Below, one piece after another: positions 35,115-45,253 of a stretch of DNA of 64,000 nt. The notes under the pieces were generated by a model. The model ran no database searches, had not been told where the DNA came from, and saw nothing but the letters and a program-made list of their open reading frames with translations. Made by a program: the position numbers and the translations under genes. Each line of letters begins with the position of its first letter. Position 1 is the first letter of the stretch. The DNA is from Sphingomonas koreensis. GTDB taxonomy: Bacteria > Pseudomonadota > Alphaproteobacteria > Sphingomonadales > Sphingomonadaceae. The stretch spans positions 3,594,501-3,658,500 of the forward strand of contig NZ_PGEN01000001.1 in assembly GCF_002797435.1 (NCBI RefSeq). The letters are read 5' to 3'.

Positions 35115-37079
35115 CTAGCCCACGGCCGTTACGGTCTGTGCCGCGCGGCCATTGGCAACGGCGTCGGCGATCGCGGCTTCGAGACCCGAAAGGGTGAAAG
35201 GCTTGCGCAATACCGGGCGGCCCCCGAAACGTTCATGGTCAGCGGCATCGCCCGCATAGCCGGTGACGTAGAGCACGGCGACCCCATCAAGCTGCGGATC
35301 GAGTGCGGCAATCATCTCCGGTCCGGTCTGCCCCGGCATGATGACGTCGCTGACGATCAGGTCGAGTGCATGGAGGCCGGCGACGATTCGCGGTGCGGCG
35401 AGCGGGTCGTCGCATGCGACAGGCCGGTGACCCAGTTCCTCCAGCGCAGCGAGCGTGGCCGCGAGCACGCGCGGATCATCCTCGACCAGCAGGATGTCGA
35501 GTGCCCGATGCGGTTCGGAGCTGGGCCCGACCCGGTGAGCCGCATCGGGCGCGGCCGGTTCCGCAGCACCGTGGCAGGGGAGGAAGAGCGTGACCGTCGT
35601 ACCTTCGCCGGGGGCCGAATCGATCCGGATCTCGCCGCCCGACTGACGGACGAAGCCGAAGATCTGGCTGAGGCCGAGTCCCGTTCCCTTGCCGACAGGC
35701 TTGGTGGTGAAGAAGGGTTCGAAGACGCGTTCCACGACCTCGGGCGACATGCCTGCGCCGGTGTCGGAGACGGCGATGGTGACGTAGTTGCCCGGCCCGC
35801 ACTCTGTCGCCGCTTCGCCGTCCAGCGTCGTGTGACCCGTAGAGATGGTCAGGGTACCGCGGCTGTCCATCGCATCGCGCGCATTGACGGCGAGGTTGAG
35901 CAACGCGTTCTCGAGCTGATGCCGGTCGGCCCAGACGTGCCAGCCCGTGGCCTGCGCACAGGTCTTGACGACGACGCCTTCGCCCAGCGTGCGTTCGAGC
36001 AGGTTGGTCATGCCGGCGATCAGTTCGACGGGATCGATCGCTTGCGGCGTGAGCGGTTCGGCACGCGCGAAGGCGAGCAGGCGGCGGGTCAGCGCCGCGG
36101 CGCGGCTCGCGCCTTCGCTGGCATTGTCGATGTGCCGCGCGGACTGGCTGGCGCCTTCGGGCAGATGGCGCTTGGCGAGCTCAAGCCCGCCCAGGACGAT
36201 TGCGAGCATATTGTTGAAATCGTGCGCGATGCCGCCGGTGAGCTGGCCGACGGCTTCCATCTTCTGCGCCTGGCGCAACTGCGCCTCGGCCGCGGCACGC
36301 TCGCGAGCCTCTTCCTGGAGACCCGCCGTCGCGGTAGCGACGGCGGCTTCGAGTTCGATCGTGCGCTCGCGTTGTGCTTGCGCTTCGGCGGCGACGGCGG
36401 CCCGCTCGCGGATCGCCCGGATGTTGAGCCAGCCCAGGATCATCGCGCCGATCACGATCAGCATGCCGAACAGGATCAGGTTGCGGGTTTCCTCCTGCGC
36501 TTCGGCTGAGGTCAGGCGGGCACGGCGCGAGCGTTCGTTGAGCAGCTGGCGCTCAGCGGCGACGATCCGGGCAAGCAAAGTGCGGATGCGGGGCAGCACG
36601 GGCGAGCGGCGTGCCTCGTCGAAAAAGGCATAGGCTGCCTGGTTGCGGTTGAAGCGCGTGTTGAGCGCGATCTGCGACAATTCCTTGCCGCGCATGGCCA
36701 CGGCACTTCGCAGCTCGGCGATCAGATCCTTCTCGGGATCGTGGTCGCGGGTGCGGCGGGCGAGGAGGGTGAGCTGTCCTTCGGCCCGCTGCCATTCGGC
36801 GACATAGTCGCGGCCGACGCTCTCCTCGCCGCTGACGACGTAGCGCGCGAGAGTCGCCTCCGCGCTGGCGATGGTGCCCGCCAGGCTCTGGGCGAGGATC
36901 ATCACCTCATAGCTTTGCGACTGGCGGGCCAGCGCCGCGTCGCGTTCCGCGTCCGCATTGCGCTGGTTGGTGATGAGCGCGGCAAGCACCCCGATGCCAA
37001 GGATGGCGATCAGGATCATCAGCATGGCACGCCAGTCGAGCCGGGCGATACGCTGCGCCAGTCCGCTAGTTTCGCTCAT
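35115..37079 (-). CDS. Hybrid sensor histidine kinase with C-terminal receiver
   Basis: The 654-aa membrane protein has two helices (about residues 16-36 and 198-220) enclosing a helical periplasmic domain like CHASE3. A coiled coil follows, then HisKA with QLTGGIAHDFNNMLAIV (His near 284), HATPase_c with complete boxes (NLAVNARDAM, DTGAGM, GTGLGL), and a receiver domain with phospho-Asp in IVSDVIMPGQTGP near residue 575. The ATPase domain looks intact. No separate regulator is adjacent; it sits between lptF and spt on the same strand, with spt ending 39 bp upstream of its start. What it senses is unknown. Confidence 0.9.
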   Translation of the reverse strand: MSETSGLAQRIARLDWRAMLMILIAILGIGVLAALITNQRNADAERDAALARQSQSYEVMILAQSLAGTIASAEATLARYVVSGEESVGRDYVAEWQRAEGQLTLLARRTRDHDPEKDLIAELRSAVAMRGKELSQIALNTRFNRNQAAYAFFDEARRSPVLPRIRTLLARIVAAERQLLNERSRRARLTSAEAQEETRNLILFGMLIVIGAMILGWLNIRAIRERAAVAAEAQAQRERTIELEAAVATATAGLQEEARERAAAEAQLRQAQKMEAVGQLTGGIAHDFNNMLAIVLGGLELAKRHLPEGASQSARHIDNASEGASRAAALTRRLLAFARAEPLTPQAIDPVELIAGMTNLLERTLGEGVVVKTCAQATGWHVWADRHQLENALLNLAVNARDAMDSRGTLTISTGHTTLDGEAATECGPGNYVTIAVSDTGAGMSPEVVERVFEPFFTTKPVGKGTGLGLSQIFGFVRQSGGEIRIDSAPGEGTTVTLFLPCHGAAEPAAPDAAHRVGPSSEPHRALDILLVEDDPRVLAATLAALEELGHRPVACDDPLAAPRIVAGLHALDLIVSDVIMPGQTGPEMIAALDPQLDGVAVLYVTGYAGDAADHERFGGRPVLRKPFTLSGLEAAIADAVANGRAAQTVTAVG

Positions 37080-37118
37080 GGCCGCGATGCTAAGGCTGCA
37101 ATGCCGCGGTGGCCAGCC

Positions 37119-38372
37119 CTAGCCGATGACGCCCACGGCCTGGCCCGCGGCCCTGAACATCGCCAGGATACGCTGGACCTGCTCGGGCGTGTGTTCGGCA
37201 CAGAGCGAGCAGCGCAGCAGGAAGGTGCCGGCCGGGGTCGCGGGGGGGCGCGCCATGTTGACGTAAAGGCCGTTGTCGAGCAGCGCCTGCCACATCGTCA
37301 CCGCCTGTTCCTGATCGGTCAGGATCACCGCGATGATCGCGCTGTCGCAGGTCTCCGTACCGAGCTTGAAGCCCATTTCCTTGAGGCCGCTGTGCACCGC
37401 GCGGGCATTCTCCCACAGATGCTGGCGCTTGTTGTGGGCGTGCTGGAGCTTGCGGATCGAGGTCGCGGCGGTGGCGACCACGCTCGGCGGTAGCGAGGCG
37501 GTGAAGATATATTGGCGGCAGGCGAGGCGGATTGCCTCGAACTTCGGGTGGTTCGACACGCAGAAGCCGCCGACCGTGCCGACCGATTTGGAGAAGGTGC
37601 CGACGATGAAGTCGACATCGCCCTCGCACCCCTGCGCCTCATAGACGCCGCGGCCATTGGGGCCGAAGAAGCCCATCGAATGCGCCTCGTCCGAAAGCAC
37701 CATCGCGCCGTGCTTCTTGGCGACCGCGACCATTTCCTTGAGCGGCGCGATGTCGCCGAGCATCGAATAGACGCCCTCGAGCACCACCAGCTTGCCGGCT
37801 TCCGCCGGCAGGCGGCCGAGGCGCTTGTCGAGATCCTCGACGCTGTTGTGGCGGAAACGGACGATCTCGGCATAGCCCTGCTTGCAGCCGTCATAGATGC
37901 TGGCGTGGCTGTCGGCGTCGAGGATGATGTAGTCGCCCTTGCCGGCGAGGGTCGAGATCATCCCGAGATTGGCCATGTAGCCGGTCGAGAAGACGATCGC
38001 GCCGGTGGTGCCGTAGAAGTCGCGCAGTGCCTGCTCGACCTCCATATGATCGCGGAAGGTGCCGTTGAGCATGCGGCTGCCGTTGGTGCCGGAGCCGAAC
38101 TGGTCGAGCGCGTCCTTGCCGGCCTGAATCACGTCCGGGTCGAAGGTCATGCCCATGTAATTATAGGTGCCGAGCAGTATGGTGTCCTTGCCCTTGATCA
38201 CCGCTTCGGTCGGCGATTTCACCTGATCCATCACGATCGCGAACGGATCGGTGACGCCGCTGTCGAGCAGGGCCTGACGCTCGGCGATCAGGCCATCGAA
38301 CTTGCTCATCAGATCGGGCTTCGCACCGGCCGGGATGGTCGGTGCGTCCGGGGTCGCGATCGAATCGGTCAT
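37119..38372 (-). CDS. spt: Serine palmitoyltransferase
   Basis: SPT condenses serine with a long-chain acyl thioester to 3-ketosphinganine, the first step of sphingolipid synthesis. The 417-aa alpha-oxoamine synthase has His156 (DADSHASIYDG), Asp228 and His231 (LSDEAHSMGFF) and the PLP lysine at 262 (GTFSKSVGTVGG). These line up, with an offset of three, with His159, Asp231, His234 and Lys265 of the structurally studied soluble Sphingomonas SPT. No membrane anchor is present, as in that enzyme. The ACP gene lies directly upstream (one-base gap), so the acyl donor is probably ACP-bound or shared with CoA. Confidence 0.95.
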   Translation of the reverse strand: MTDSIATPDAPTIPAGAKPDLMSKFDGLIAERQALLDSGVTDPFAIVMDQVKSPTEAVIKGKDTILLGTYNYMGMTFDPDVIQAGKDALDQFGSGTNGSRMLNGTFRDHMEVEQALRDFYGTTGAIVFSTGYMANLGMISTLAGKGDYIILDADSHASIYDGCKQGYAEIVRFRHNSVEDLDKRLGRLPAEAGKLVVLEGVYSMLGDIAPLKEMVAVAKKHGAMVLSDEAHSMGFFGPNGRGVYEAQGCEGDVDFIVGTFSKSVGTVGGFCVSNHPKFEAIRLACRQYIFTASLPPSVVATAATSIRKLQHAHNKRQHLWENARAVHSGLKEMGFKLGTETCDSAIIAVILTDQEQAVTMWQALLDNGLYVNMARPPATPAGTFLLRCSLCAEHTPEQVQRILAMFRAAGQAVGVIG

Positions 38373-38373
38373 C

Positions 38374-38619
38374 TCAGGCAGCCTTGAGCTTCTGGACGGC
38401 ATCGACGAGCTGGCCGACGGTCTCGATCTCGGCCTGCATGTTCATCGTGATGATGATGTCGAACTCGTCCTCGATCGCCGCCACGAAATCCATGACGGTC
38501 AGGCTGTCCCACTCCAGGTCGCCGGCGAAGGTGGTGGAATCGGCAAGCTCGATGCCCTTCTTGTTGAAGGGTTCGATCAGGCCGGAGACGGTTTCGAAAA
38601 TCTGGGTGCGGTCGCTCAT
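38374..38619 (-). CDS. Acyl carrier protein associated with serine palmitoyltransferase
   Basis: An 81-aa ACP with the phosphopantetheine site at Ser39 in DLEWDSLTVMDF. It is acidic and helical, with MNMQAEIETVGQLVDAVQKL as the last helix. It differs from the housekeeping AcpP (DSLTVMDF replaces the usual DSLDTVE). It sits one base from spt, and such dedicated ACPs are known in bacterial ceramide pathways. No holo-ACP synthase is encoded nearby in this window. Confidence 0.92.
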   Translation of the reverse strand: MSDRTQIFETVSGLIEPFNKKGIELADSTTFAGDLEWDSLTVMDFVAAIEDEFDIIITMNMQAEIETVGQLVDAVQKLKAA

Positions 38620-38847
38620 GCGTGGTCCTTAATTTGCTCTGGGCCAAGTGCCAAGCGATTGCGGCGGAAACGGGGTGAAGCCGGGGCGGAGCTGGCCTAC
38701 CCAAAATGAGCGAAGTTCAGACCCTCCCCAGGGCAAGTTCATGCGGTTGAGGGGTTCCGCGCGCGGGCGCCAGGCGATGGACGGTATCAGGGAGCGGCCC
38801 GAAGCCAGGCCGATCGGAGCAGGCGAAGTCCAACATTGCAAGTCCGG

Positions 38848-39345
38848 TCAGAGCCGGCGGTGCATGATCAGCAGATCGGCGAAGCGGCCGTCGCGATGCC
38901 GGAAGCCTTCTGGGACGGTGCCGATCACCGCGAAGCCGAGCGAGGTCCACAGGGCGACGGCGGAATGATTGTCGGAGACCACCGCATTGAATTGCATCGC
39001 GCGGAAGCCAGCCGCCGCGGCCCAGGCGACGATGTGCTCGCCGAGCTGCCGCCCGACGCCGCGGCCGCGCGCTTCGGGGGCGACCATGAAGCTGGCATTG
39101 GCGATATGGCTGCCCGGTCCGTGCTGATTGCGGCTGAGCTTGGCGGTGCCGAGGATCGTGCCGTCCATATCCTCCGCGACGACGGTGCCGCCGGGCGCGG
39201 CTCCGATCCAGAGTGCGCGATAGGCTGCGTCGCTCAGCCCCGAATCATAGGTGTAGCTGGTGCCGCTCTCGACCACATGATCGATGATCGCGCGCACGGC
39301 GGGCCAGTCGCGATCCTCGAACGGGCGGATGCGCGGATCGGTCAC
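38848..39345 (-). CDS. GNAT family N-acetyltransferase
   Basis: The 165-aa product has the GNAT fold resembling the phosphinothricin/PAT group: IRPFEDRDWPAVRAIIDHVV at the start, the acetyl-CoA loop APEARGRGVGRQLGEHI near residue 90 and FNAVVSDNHSAVALWTSLGF near 120. Its GTG start overlaps the stop of the ceramide-reductase-like gene (GTGA), so it is translationally coupled to it. The substrate is unknown. A 228-bp gap separates its stop from the ACP gene start and should hold the acp-spt promoter. Confidence 0.85.
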   Translation of the reverse strand: MTDPRIRPFEDRDWPAVRAIIDHVVESGTSYTYDSGLSDAAYRALWIGAAPGGTVVAEDMDGTILGTAKLSRNQHGPGSHIANASFMVAPEARGRGVGRQLGEHIVAWAAAAGFRAMQFNAVVSDNHSAVALWTSLGFAVIGTVPEGFRHRDGRFADLLIMHRRL

Positions 39346-40247
39346 AACAGGCCTTCGGCGCGGTACCAGGCCGCGGTTTGAGCCAGGCCTTCCCGAGTGG
39401 CGATCTGCGGCGCCCATAGCGCGGCCGGCGGACGGCGGCCGGGATCTGCGGTCCAGTCGGGATGGCTGAGATAGGCCGCACGGTCGGGGGTCAGCTTGGC
39501 GTTCGCCTCGCGGAAGAAACGGTCGGCGCGCGCGGCGAGGTGAAGCAGGCCGCGGGGCACCGAAAGGGGGATCGGGCGCTTGCCCACCGCTTCGCCGACA
39601 AGATGCGCGAACCCGGCATGAGTGTAGCCGCCGTCCACGCCATCGTCGCACTCATAGACCTCCCGGCCCGGGTCGGTGAGGGCAAGGGTGACGAGCAGGC
39701 GCGCAAGGTCCGAGACATGGATCAGCGAGATGCGGCCCGCGGGCGGCAGGAGCACGAATCCGGATTTCGCCATGCGGAAGATATCGCGCATCTCCATATC
39801 CCCCGGGCCATAGACGCCAGGCGGGCGGATCATGGTCCAGTCGAGGCCGGACTCGCGGACTTCCAGTTCGGCCAGCGCCTTCGAACGGCCATAGTTCGAG
39901 AGCTGCGGCTCCCGCGCGGACATCGACGAGACATGGACGAAGCGGAGGACGCCCATCGACGTCGCGGCGGCGGTCATGCGGCGGGTGCCGTCGACATTGC
40001 CATGGATGAAGCCTTCGGGCGTCGCCGCATTGACCACCCCGGCGATGTGGATCACCGCATCGGCGCCGCTGGCGAGGCGGGCGAGTGCCGCTTCATGCTC
40101 CAGATCGCCCGCGATCCAGCTCACGCCCTCGCGCGCCGGCCGATCGCGCCGGGTGAGCGCGCGGACATGGATGCCGCGGGCCAGCGCATGCTCGACCGTC
40201 GCCTTGCCGACAAAGCCGGTGGCGCCGGTGAGTGCCAGCGTCGTCAC
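39342..40247 (-). CDS. NAD(P)-dependent epimerase/dehydratase family protein, ceramide reductase (CerR) candidate
   Basis: The 301-aa extended short-chain dehydrogenase has the nucleotide loop GATGFVGKATV near residue 8, Ser108/Ser109 and the YxxxK pair Tyr119/Lys123 (SNYGRSKALAELE). In Caulobacter, CerR, an atypical NAD-dependent epimerase-like protein encoded beside spt, is needed for the ketone-reduction step of ceramide formation. Position and family match here, so I infer the same role. The GTG start overlaps the proB stop, and the stop overlaps the GNAT start: three genes tightly coupled. Confidence 0.75.
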   Translation of the reverse strand: MTTLALTGATGFVGKATVEHALARGIHVRALTRRDRPAREGVSWIAGDLEHEAALARLASGADAVIHIAGVVNAATPEGFIHGNVDGTRRMTAAATSMGVLRFVHVSSMSAREPQLSNYGRSKALAELEVRESGLDWTMIRPPGVYGPGDMEMRDIFRMAKSGFVLLPPAGRISLIHVSDLARLLVTLALTDPGREVYECDDGVDGGYTHAGFAHLVGEAVGKRPIPLSVPRGLLHLAARADRFFREANAKLTPDRAAYLSHPDWTADPGRRPPAALWAPQIATREGLAQTAAWYRAEGLL

Positions 40248-41347
40248 AGCAGCGCCATATGGTTGCGGTGGACCAGCGTCGAGCGCGGGGCGTAGCCCAG
40301 AATCTCGCCCTGATCGTCGCTGCGGGTGCCGAGGATCGCCTGGGCGTCGGGCGCGTCATATTCGGAGAGGCCGCGCGCGATCGGGCCGTTGGGGCCCTCG
40401 ATCGTCACCAGATCGCCGCGGAAGAACATGCCGCGGATCGCGGTGGCGCCGATCGCGAGCAGGCTGCGCCCCTCGGTCAGCGCCTGCGCCGCGCCCGCAT
40501 CGACGATGATGCTGCCCTTGGCGGTGAGGCGGCCTGCGAGCCACGCCTTGCGTGCGCGCGTCCGTTTTTCGGGAAGGAAGACGGTGTGGCGGGCGTCGGC
40601 CGAGAGCGGGCGGTCGACCCGGCCATTGGCGATGGCCAGCGATACGCCGGCCGACGCGGCGATGCGCGCGGCCTCGATCTTGGAGACCATGCCGCCCGAG
40701 CCCATGCCCGAGGCGGAGCCGCGATCGGCCATCCCCTCGACCCGCCCGTCGATCCGCTCGACCACCGGGATATGCACCGCGCCGGGAAGGGCGGGGTTGC
40801 GATCGTACAGTCCGTCAATGTCGCTGAGCAGCACCACGCCGCTGGCGTCCGCCGCCTGAGCCACCCGCGCGGCGAGCCGGTCATTGTCGCCGAAGCGAAT
40901 CTCGGCGGTGGCGACGCTGTCATTCTCGTTGATCACCGGCACCACGCCGAGCGAAAGCAACCGGCCGAGCGTCGCGGCGGCGTTGAGGTAACGGCGGCGA
41001 TCCTCGAGATCGTCGAGCGTCACCAGCATCTGTGCGGCGGTGAGCCCGTTGGCCGCCAGCACCTCGGCCCAGACCTGCGACAGCGCGATCTGGCCGGTCG
41101 CGGCGGCGGCCTGAGCGTCCTCGAGGCTGGCGCGGCCGCCCTTGGCGAGTTTCAGCCGGCGCGCGCCGAGTGCGATGGCGCCCGAGGAGACGACGGCGAT
41201 CTGCTGGCCCGCCCGGACCCGCGCGGCGATGTCCGCGGCGATCCCCTCCAGCCAGTCGCGCCGGATCGCCCCCTCCGGATCGACGAGCAGTGCCGAACCG
41301 ATCTTGACGACGAGACGCGGGCAGGAGGCGGGCGGGAACAGGTGCAT
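40244..41347 (-). CDS. proB: Glutamate 5-kinase
   Basis: ProB makes glutamyl-5-phosphate, the first step of proline synthesis. The 367-aa product has the amino-acid kinase domain (about 1-260; KIGSALLVDPEG at the start, SSGAIALGARRL near 57, INENDSVATAEIRFGDND near 140) and a C-terminal PUA domain (about 275-360). The ATG at 41347 gives the normal length. Its stop overlaps the downstream CerR-like gene. obg lies upstream with a porin gene between. Confidence 0.95.
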   Translation of the reverse strand: MHLFPPASCPRLVVKIGSALLVDPEGAIRRDWLEGIAADIAARVRAGQQIAVVSSGAIALGARRLKLAKGGRASLEDAQAAAATGQIALSQVWAEVLAANGLTAAQMLVTLDDLEDRRRYLNAAATLGRLLSLGVVPVINENDSVATAEIRFGDNDRLAARVAQAADASGVVLLSDIDGLYDRNPALPGAVHIPVVERIDGRVEGMADRGSASGMGSGGMVSKIEAARIAASAGVSLAIANGRVDRPLSADARHTVFLPEKRTRARKAWLAGRLTAKGSIIVDAGAAQALTEGRSLLAIGATAIRGMFFRGDLVTIEGPNGPIARGLSEYDAPDAQAILGTRSDDQGEILGYAPRSTLVHRNHMALL

Positions 41348-41388
41348 CGGACCGCGCTTAGCGCGCGGCGATAGGCACGCCAATGATG

Positions 41389-42174
41389 TTATCTAGCCGG
41401 TCCGAAAGTGTAGCTGAGCGCGATGCCGCCCGAGAACTGGTTGCGCGAGCCGAGCGTACGCGACACCGGTGAATCCGCCGCGTCGCCGGCGAGCCGGTCA
41501 TAGCGGGCATAGGTGGCGACGCCCCACCGGCGCGAAAGCTGGCGCATATAGCCCGCGGTCAGGCCGACTGCCTGAACACCGCCCTTGGGATCATAGGCCG
41601 CCAGCCCCGAGGCAGCGGAGTCGGCCGGCGTGATGCCGAAATAGGCGCGATGGTATTTGCGATCCGAGAGCGTCACGCGCGGGCCGATCGAGAACAGCCA
41701 GTCGTCGCCCCTGCGTGCGACATAGTCGGCGCTGACGCTGCCGGTCCAGCCGCGATGGCCGGTAAGACCCTTGCGCCCCTCGACTCGGACGCGAAGCGCG
41801 TCGCCGATCCAGGCCTGGACGAAAGCGCCGGCTTCGAACGAGAAGCCGACCTTGTGGATCGGGGCGCCGACCGCCTCGGCATCGCGCTTGCCTTCGAACC
41901 CGATCGCCGGGCCGATCGCCAGGCCCGATGTTCGCAGGACAGGGAAACCGGCACCTTCATCCGGTGCCTCGAACTCGAATTCCTTGCCCATGCGGGCGCG
42001 CGCGACATCGATGAACGGACGCAGCGACACTTCGTCCGAACCGGGATGGCTGGGAACGAGTTGCGGGCCGAGCGTGACGCGTGTTCGAAACGGCTCGCGC
42101 GGGGCCTCGTCCTGCGCCAGTGCCGGAGGCGCGAAAGCGATGACGAGAGCAGGGGCAGCGTATCGTAGGAACAT
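41389..42174 (-). CDS. MipA/OmpV family outer-membrane protein
   Basis: A 261-aa protein with a signal peptide (MFLRYAAPALVIAFAPPALA, AQ cleavage near residue 21). The mature part is a beta-barrel of the MipA/OmpV type: repeated amphipathic strands, an aromatic last strand (GIALSYTFGPAR), and AYFGITPADSAASGLAAY, a characteristic block. Family members scaffold murein enzymes or act as porins; the role here is not evident. It lies between obg and proB on the same strand. Confidence 0.85.
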   Translation of the reverse strand: MFLRYAAPALVIAFAPPALAQDEAPREPFRTRVTLGPQLVPSHPGSDEVSLRPFIDVARARMGKEFEFEAPDEGAGFPVLRTSGLAIGPAIGFEGKRDAEAVGAPIHKVGFSFEAGAFVQAWIGDALRVRVEGRKGLTGHRGWTGSVSADYVARRGDDWLFSIGPRVTLSDRKYHRAYFGITPADSAASGLAAYDPKGGVQAVGLTAGYMRQLSRRWGVATYARYDRLAGDAADSPVSRTLGSRNQFSGGIALSYTFGPAR

Positions 42175-42226
42175 CGGGCAACTCCCTGAGTTTTCGTGGT
42201 AAACCCTCAGGCCCCTATTAGTTCCG

Positions 42227-43378
<1,152 letters not shown>

Positions 43379-44620
43379 TTATTTAGTCAAAAACTCGCCG
43401 CGGCCATAGGGTGGGCGGGTCTTGCCTTTGATCCAGTCGCCGAGCAGCCGGAAATAGCCGTCGGTCACGCGGGTGGCAGTGCGCTCGCCTTTGGCATCCT
43501 GCGTAAACTCGACCATGCCATGGTCGGTGTCCGGGAAACGGACGATGGCGACATCATGCCCTTCGCGGCGCAGCGTCTGGAGCCGGTCGATGGTGGTCTG
43601 CGGCGGGGCTTCGCGATCCTCGGCGGCGATCACCCAGAGCTGGGGCACCTTGACCTTGCGGAGCCATCCCATCGCATCATAGCGCCAGTCGAGTTCGAGA
43701 TTGTCGAACTTCGCCGCGCCTTCACGGCGCAAAGTCGCCTCGTCGAGCGCGAGCACGTCGCCGGTGAACTCGCCCTTGATCTTCGCGAACCAGGGCTGGC
43801 CCGCGTAGCGCGCCTTGACCGCGGCGAGCTGTTCATAGCCCTGCTTGAAATGCTCGGCCATCAGGTTGCCGGTGGCGTCGGTGATCTCGCGCGCCTGTTT
43901 GAGTATGTCGGCGCCGTAGCCGGCCTCGGTCAGCTCGGCGGCGACCTGCGAGGCGTCTTCCTCGAGCGGGTCGATCAGCAGGCCGAAGCCGACGGCAACG
44001 AAATCGGCGCCCGCATCGTTCGCCGCGCGCGGGGCGACCCAGCCCCCCTGGCTGCCGCCAAGCAGGCCGAAGCGCGAATAGCGGCCGGCGGCGAGGCGCT
44101 TGGCTTCCTTCGATGCCGCGGCGGCATCACCGGCGAGCGCGTGGAAATTCTGGTTGTAGGTGCCCTGCGATTCGCCGGTGCCGCGCTTGTCATAGACGAA
44201 GGCAGCGATGCCCTGCGCTGCAAGCAACCACGGGTAGGAGGCGCCCTTGACCGCGGAATAGCGTTCGGATCCGTGGACGAGCACCGTCAGCGGCGGTTTC
44301 CTGCCCGGCGCCGCGGGCGGCTCGATCAGCAGGCCGTTGAGGGTCAGGTCGCCGCTCTTGAACTTGCTGGGGGTAAGGCGGAGGGCGACCTTCTTGTAGA
44401 CGACTTGCTTCACGTCGAGCGTGTCGCCGCGGCAGACGACGCTGCCGTCGTTGGTCAGGCCGAAGCGGCCGTCGTCGGCCCACCAGCGCCACGCGCCGGT
44501 CTGCGCGGTGTCGGGCCGCTCCATGACGACCATGAAGCGGCCGTCCGGGCCGGCATAGGCGCCGGGCTGGCACGGAAGGGCTGCCGCCTGGGCGGCGAGA
44601 GTCAACGCGGCAAGCAACAT
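43379..44620 (-). CDS. Exported alpha/beta hydrolase
   Basis: The 413-aa product begins with a signal peptide (MLLAALTLAAQAAAL, cleavage near residue 15). An alpha/beta-hydrolase domain covers about 115-400: TVLVHGSERYSAVKG (oxyanion hole) near 125, the nucleophile elbow GGSQGGW near 195, an Asp near 340 (AAEDREAPPQ) and a His near 375 (DTDHGMVEF). Substrate unknown; peptidase/esterase relatives are common. It ends the transcript from the TetR gene, which stops four bases before its start. Confidence 0.82.
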   Translation of the reverse strand: MLLAALTLAAQAAALPCQPGAYAGPDGRFMVVMERPDTAQTGAWRWWADDGRFGLTNDGSVVCRGDTLDVKQVVYKKVALRLTPSKFKSGDLTLNGLLIEPPAAPGRKPPLTVLVHGSERYSAVKGASYPWLLAAQGIAAFVYDKRGTGESQGTYNQNFHALAGDAAAASKEAKRLAAGRYSRFGLLGGSQGGWVAPRAANDAGADFVAVGFGLLIDPLEEDASQVAAELTEAGYGADILKQAREITDATGNLMAEHFKQGYEQLAAVKARYAGQPWFAKIKGEFTGDVLALDEATLRREGAAKFDNLELDWRYDAMGWLRKVKVPQLWVIAAEDREAPPQTTIDRLQTLRREGHDVAIVRFPDTDHGMVEFTQDAKGERTATRVTDGYFRLLGDWIKGKTRPPYGRGEFLTK

Positions 44621-44624
44621 GAGA

Positions 44625-45248
44625 TCAGCCCCACATCTTCTGGAAACGCGGCGACGCGGTGAGCTGGCGTAACGCGATCTCGCGCGCCGCGCCGCGCGGG
44701 AGATCGAGCGACTTGGCCAGCGGCTCGCCGAGCAGTGCATCGCCCATCGCCATCAGCACGAGGCTGAGCGTATCCTCGCGCAGCGAGACGCTGCTTTCCT
44801 CGCCCTCCACCGCGGCGATCTGATCGACCAGCTGGTGGATGACCTCGAGGATCGGATCGAGCGCATCCTCGTTACCCGAGAGGATCATCCAGCTCGCCAG
44901 CGCGCCCGCGCCGCTCTTGTCGAAAGCGTCGAAAGCGAGATCCACCACTTCGCGCGGCTTGGCTTCGGTGCGCGCTTCCTCACTGGCATGCGCTTCGCGG
45001 ATGAGCCCGGCGATCTGCGTGCAGACGCTCTCTGCCAGGCTGCGGGCGAGGGCGCGCTGAAGCCCCGCCGCCGAACCGAAATGGTGGAGCAGGTTGGCAT
45101 GGGTGCGGCCGATGCGCGCGGCGACCGCCTTGAGCGTCACCGCTTGCGGCCCCGCCTCGATCAGGATCGCGCGCGCGGCCTCGAGCGCGGCGTCGCGCGA
45201 TTCCTCCGGGGTGAGGCGTTTCCGTTCGGGCAGGGGTATTATTGACAT
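44625..45248 (-). CDS. TetR family transcriptional regulator
   Basis: A 207-aa repressor-type protein: the N-terminal HTH covers about 12-60 (TLKAVAARIGRTHANLLHHF), and the helical ligand domain fills the rest. Cognate operator candidate: the palindrome TAAGT-AGC-ACTTA just upstream. It is divergent from a metal-dependent hydrolase gene and probably controls it and itself. The in-frame ATG at 45248 (MSIIPLPERK) is preferred over a codon 15 bp upstream. Confidence 0.88.
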   Translation of the reverse strand: MSIIPLPERKRLTPEESRDAALEAARAILIEAGPQAVTLKAVAARIGRTHANLLHHFGSAAGLQRALARSLAESVCTQIAGLIREAHASEEARTEAKPREVVDLAFDAFDKSGAGALASWMILSGNEDALDPILEVIHQLVDQIAAVEGEESSVSLREDTLSLVLMAMGDALLGEPLAKSLDLPRGAAREIALRQLTASPRFQKMWG

Positions 45249-45253
45249 TGATG

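Noticed and set aside
38620..38847. A gene in the gap between the ACP and GNAT genes
   Set aside because: Open frames here lack ribosome sites and recognisable content; the gap more likely holds the acp-spt promoter.
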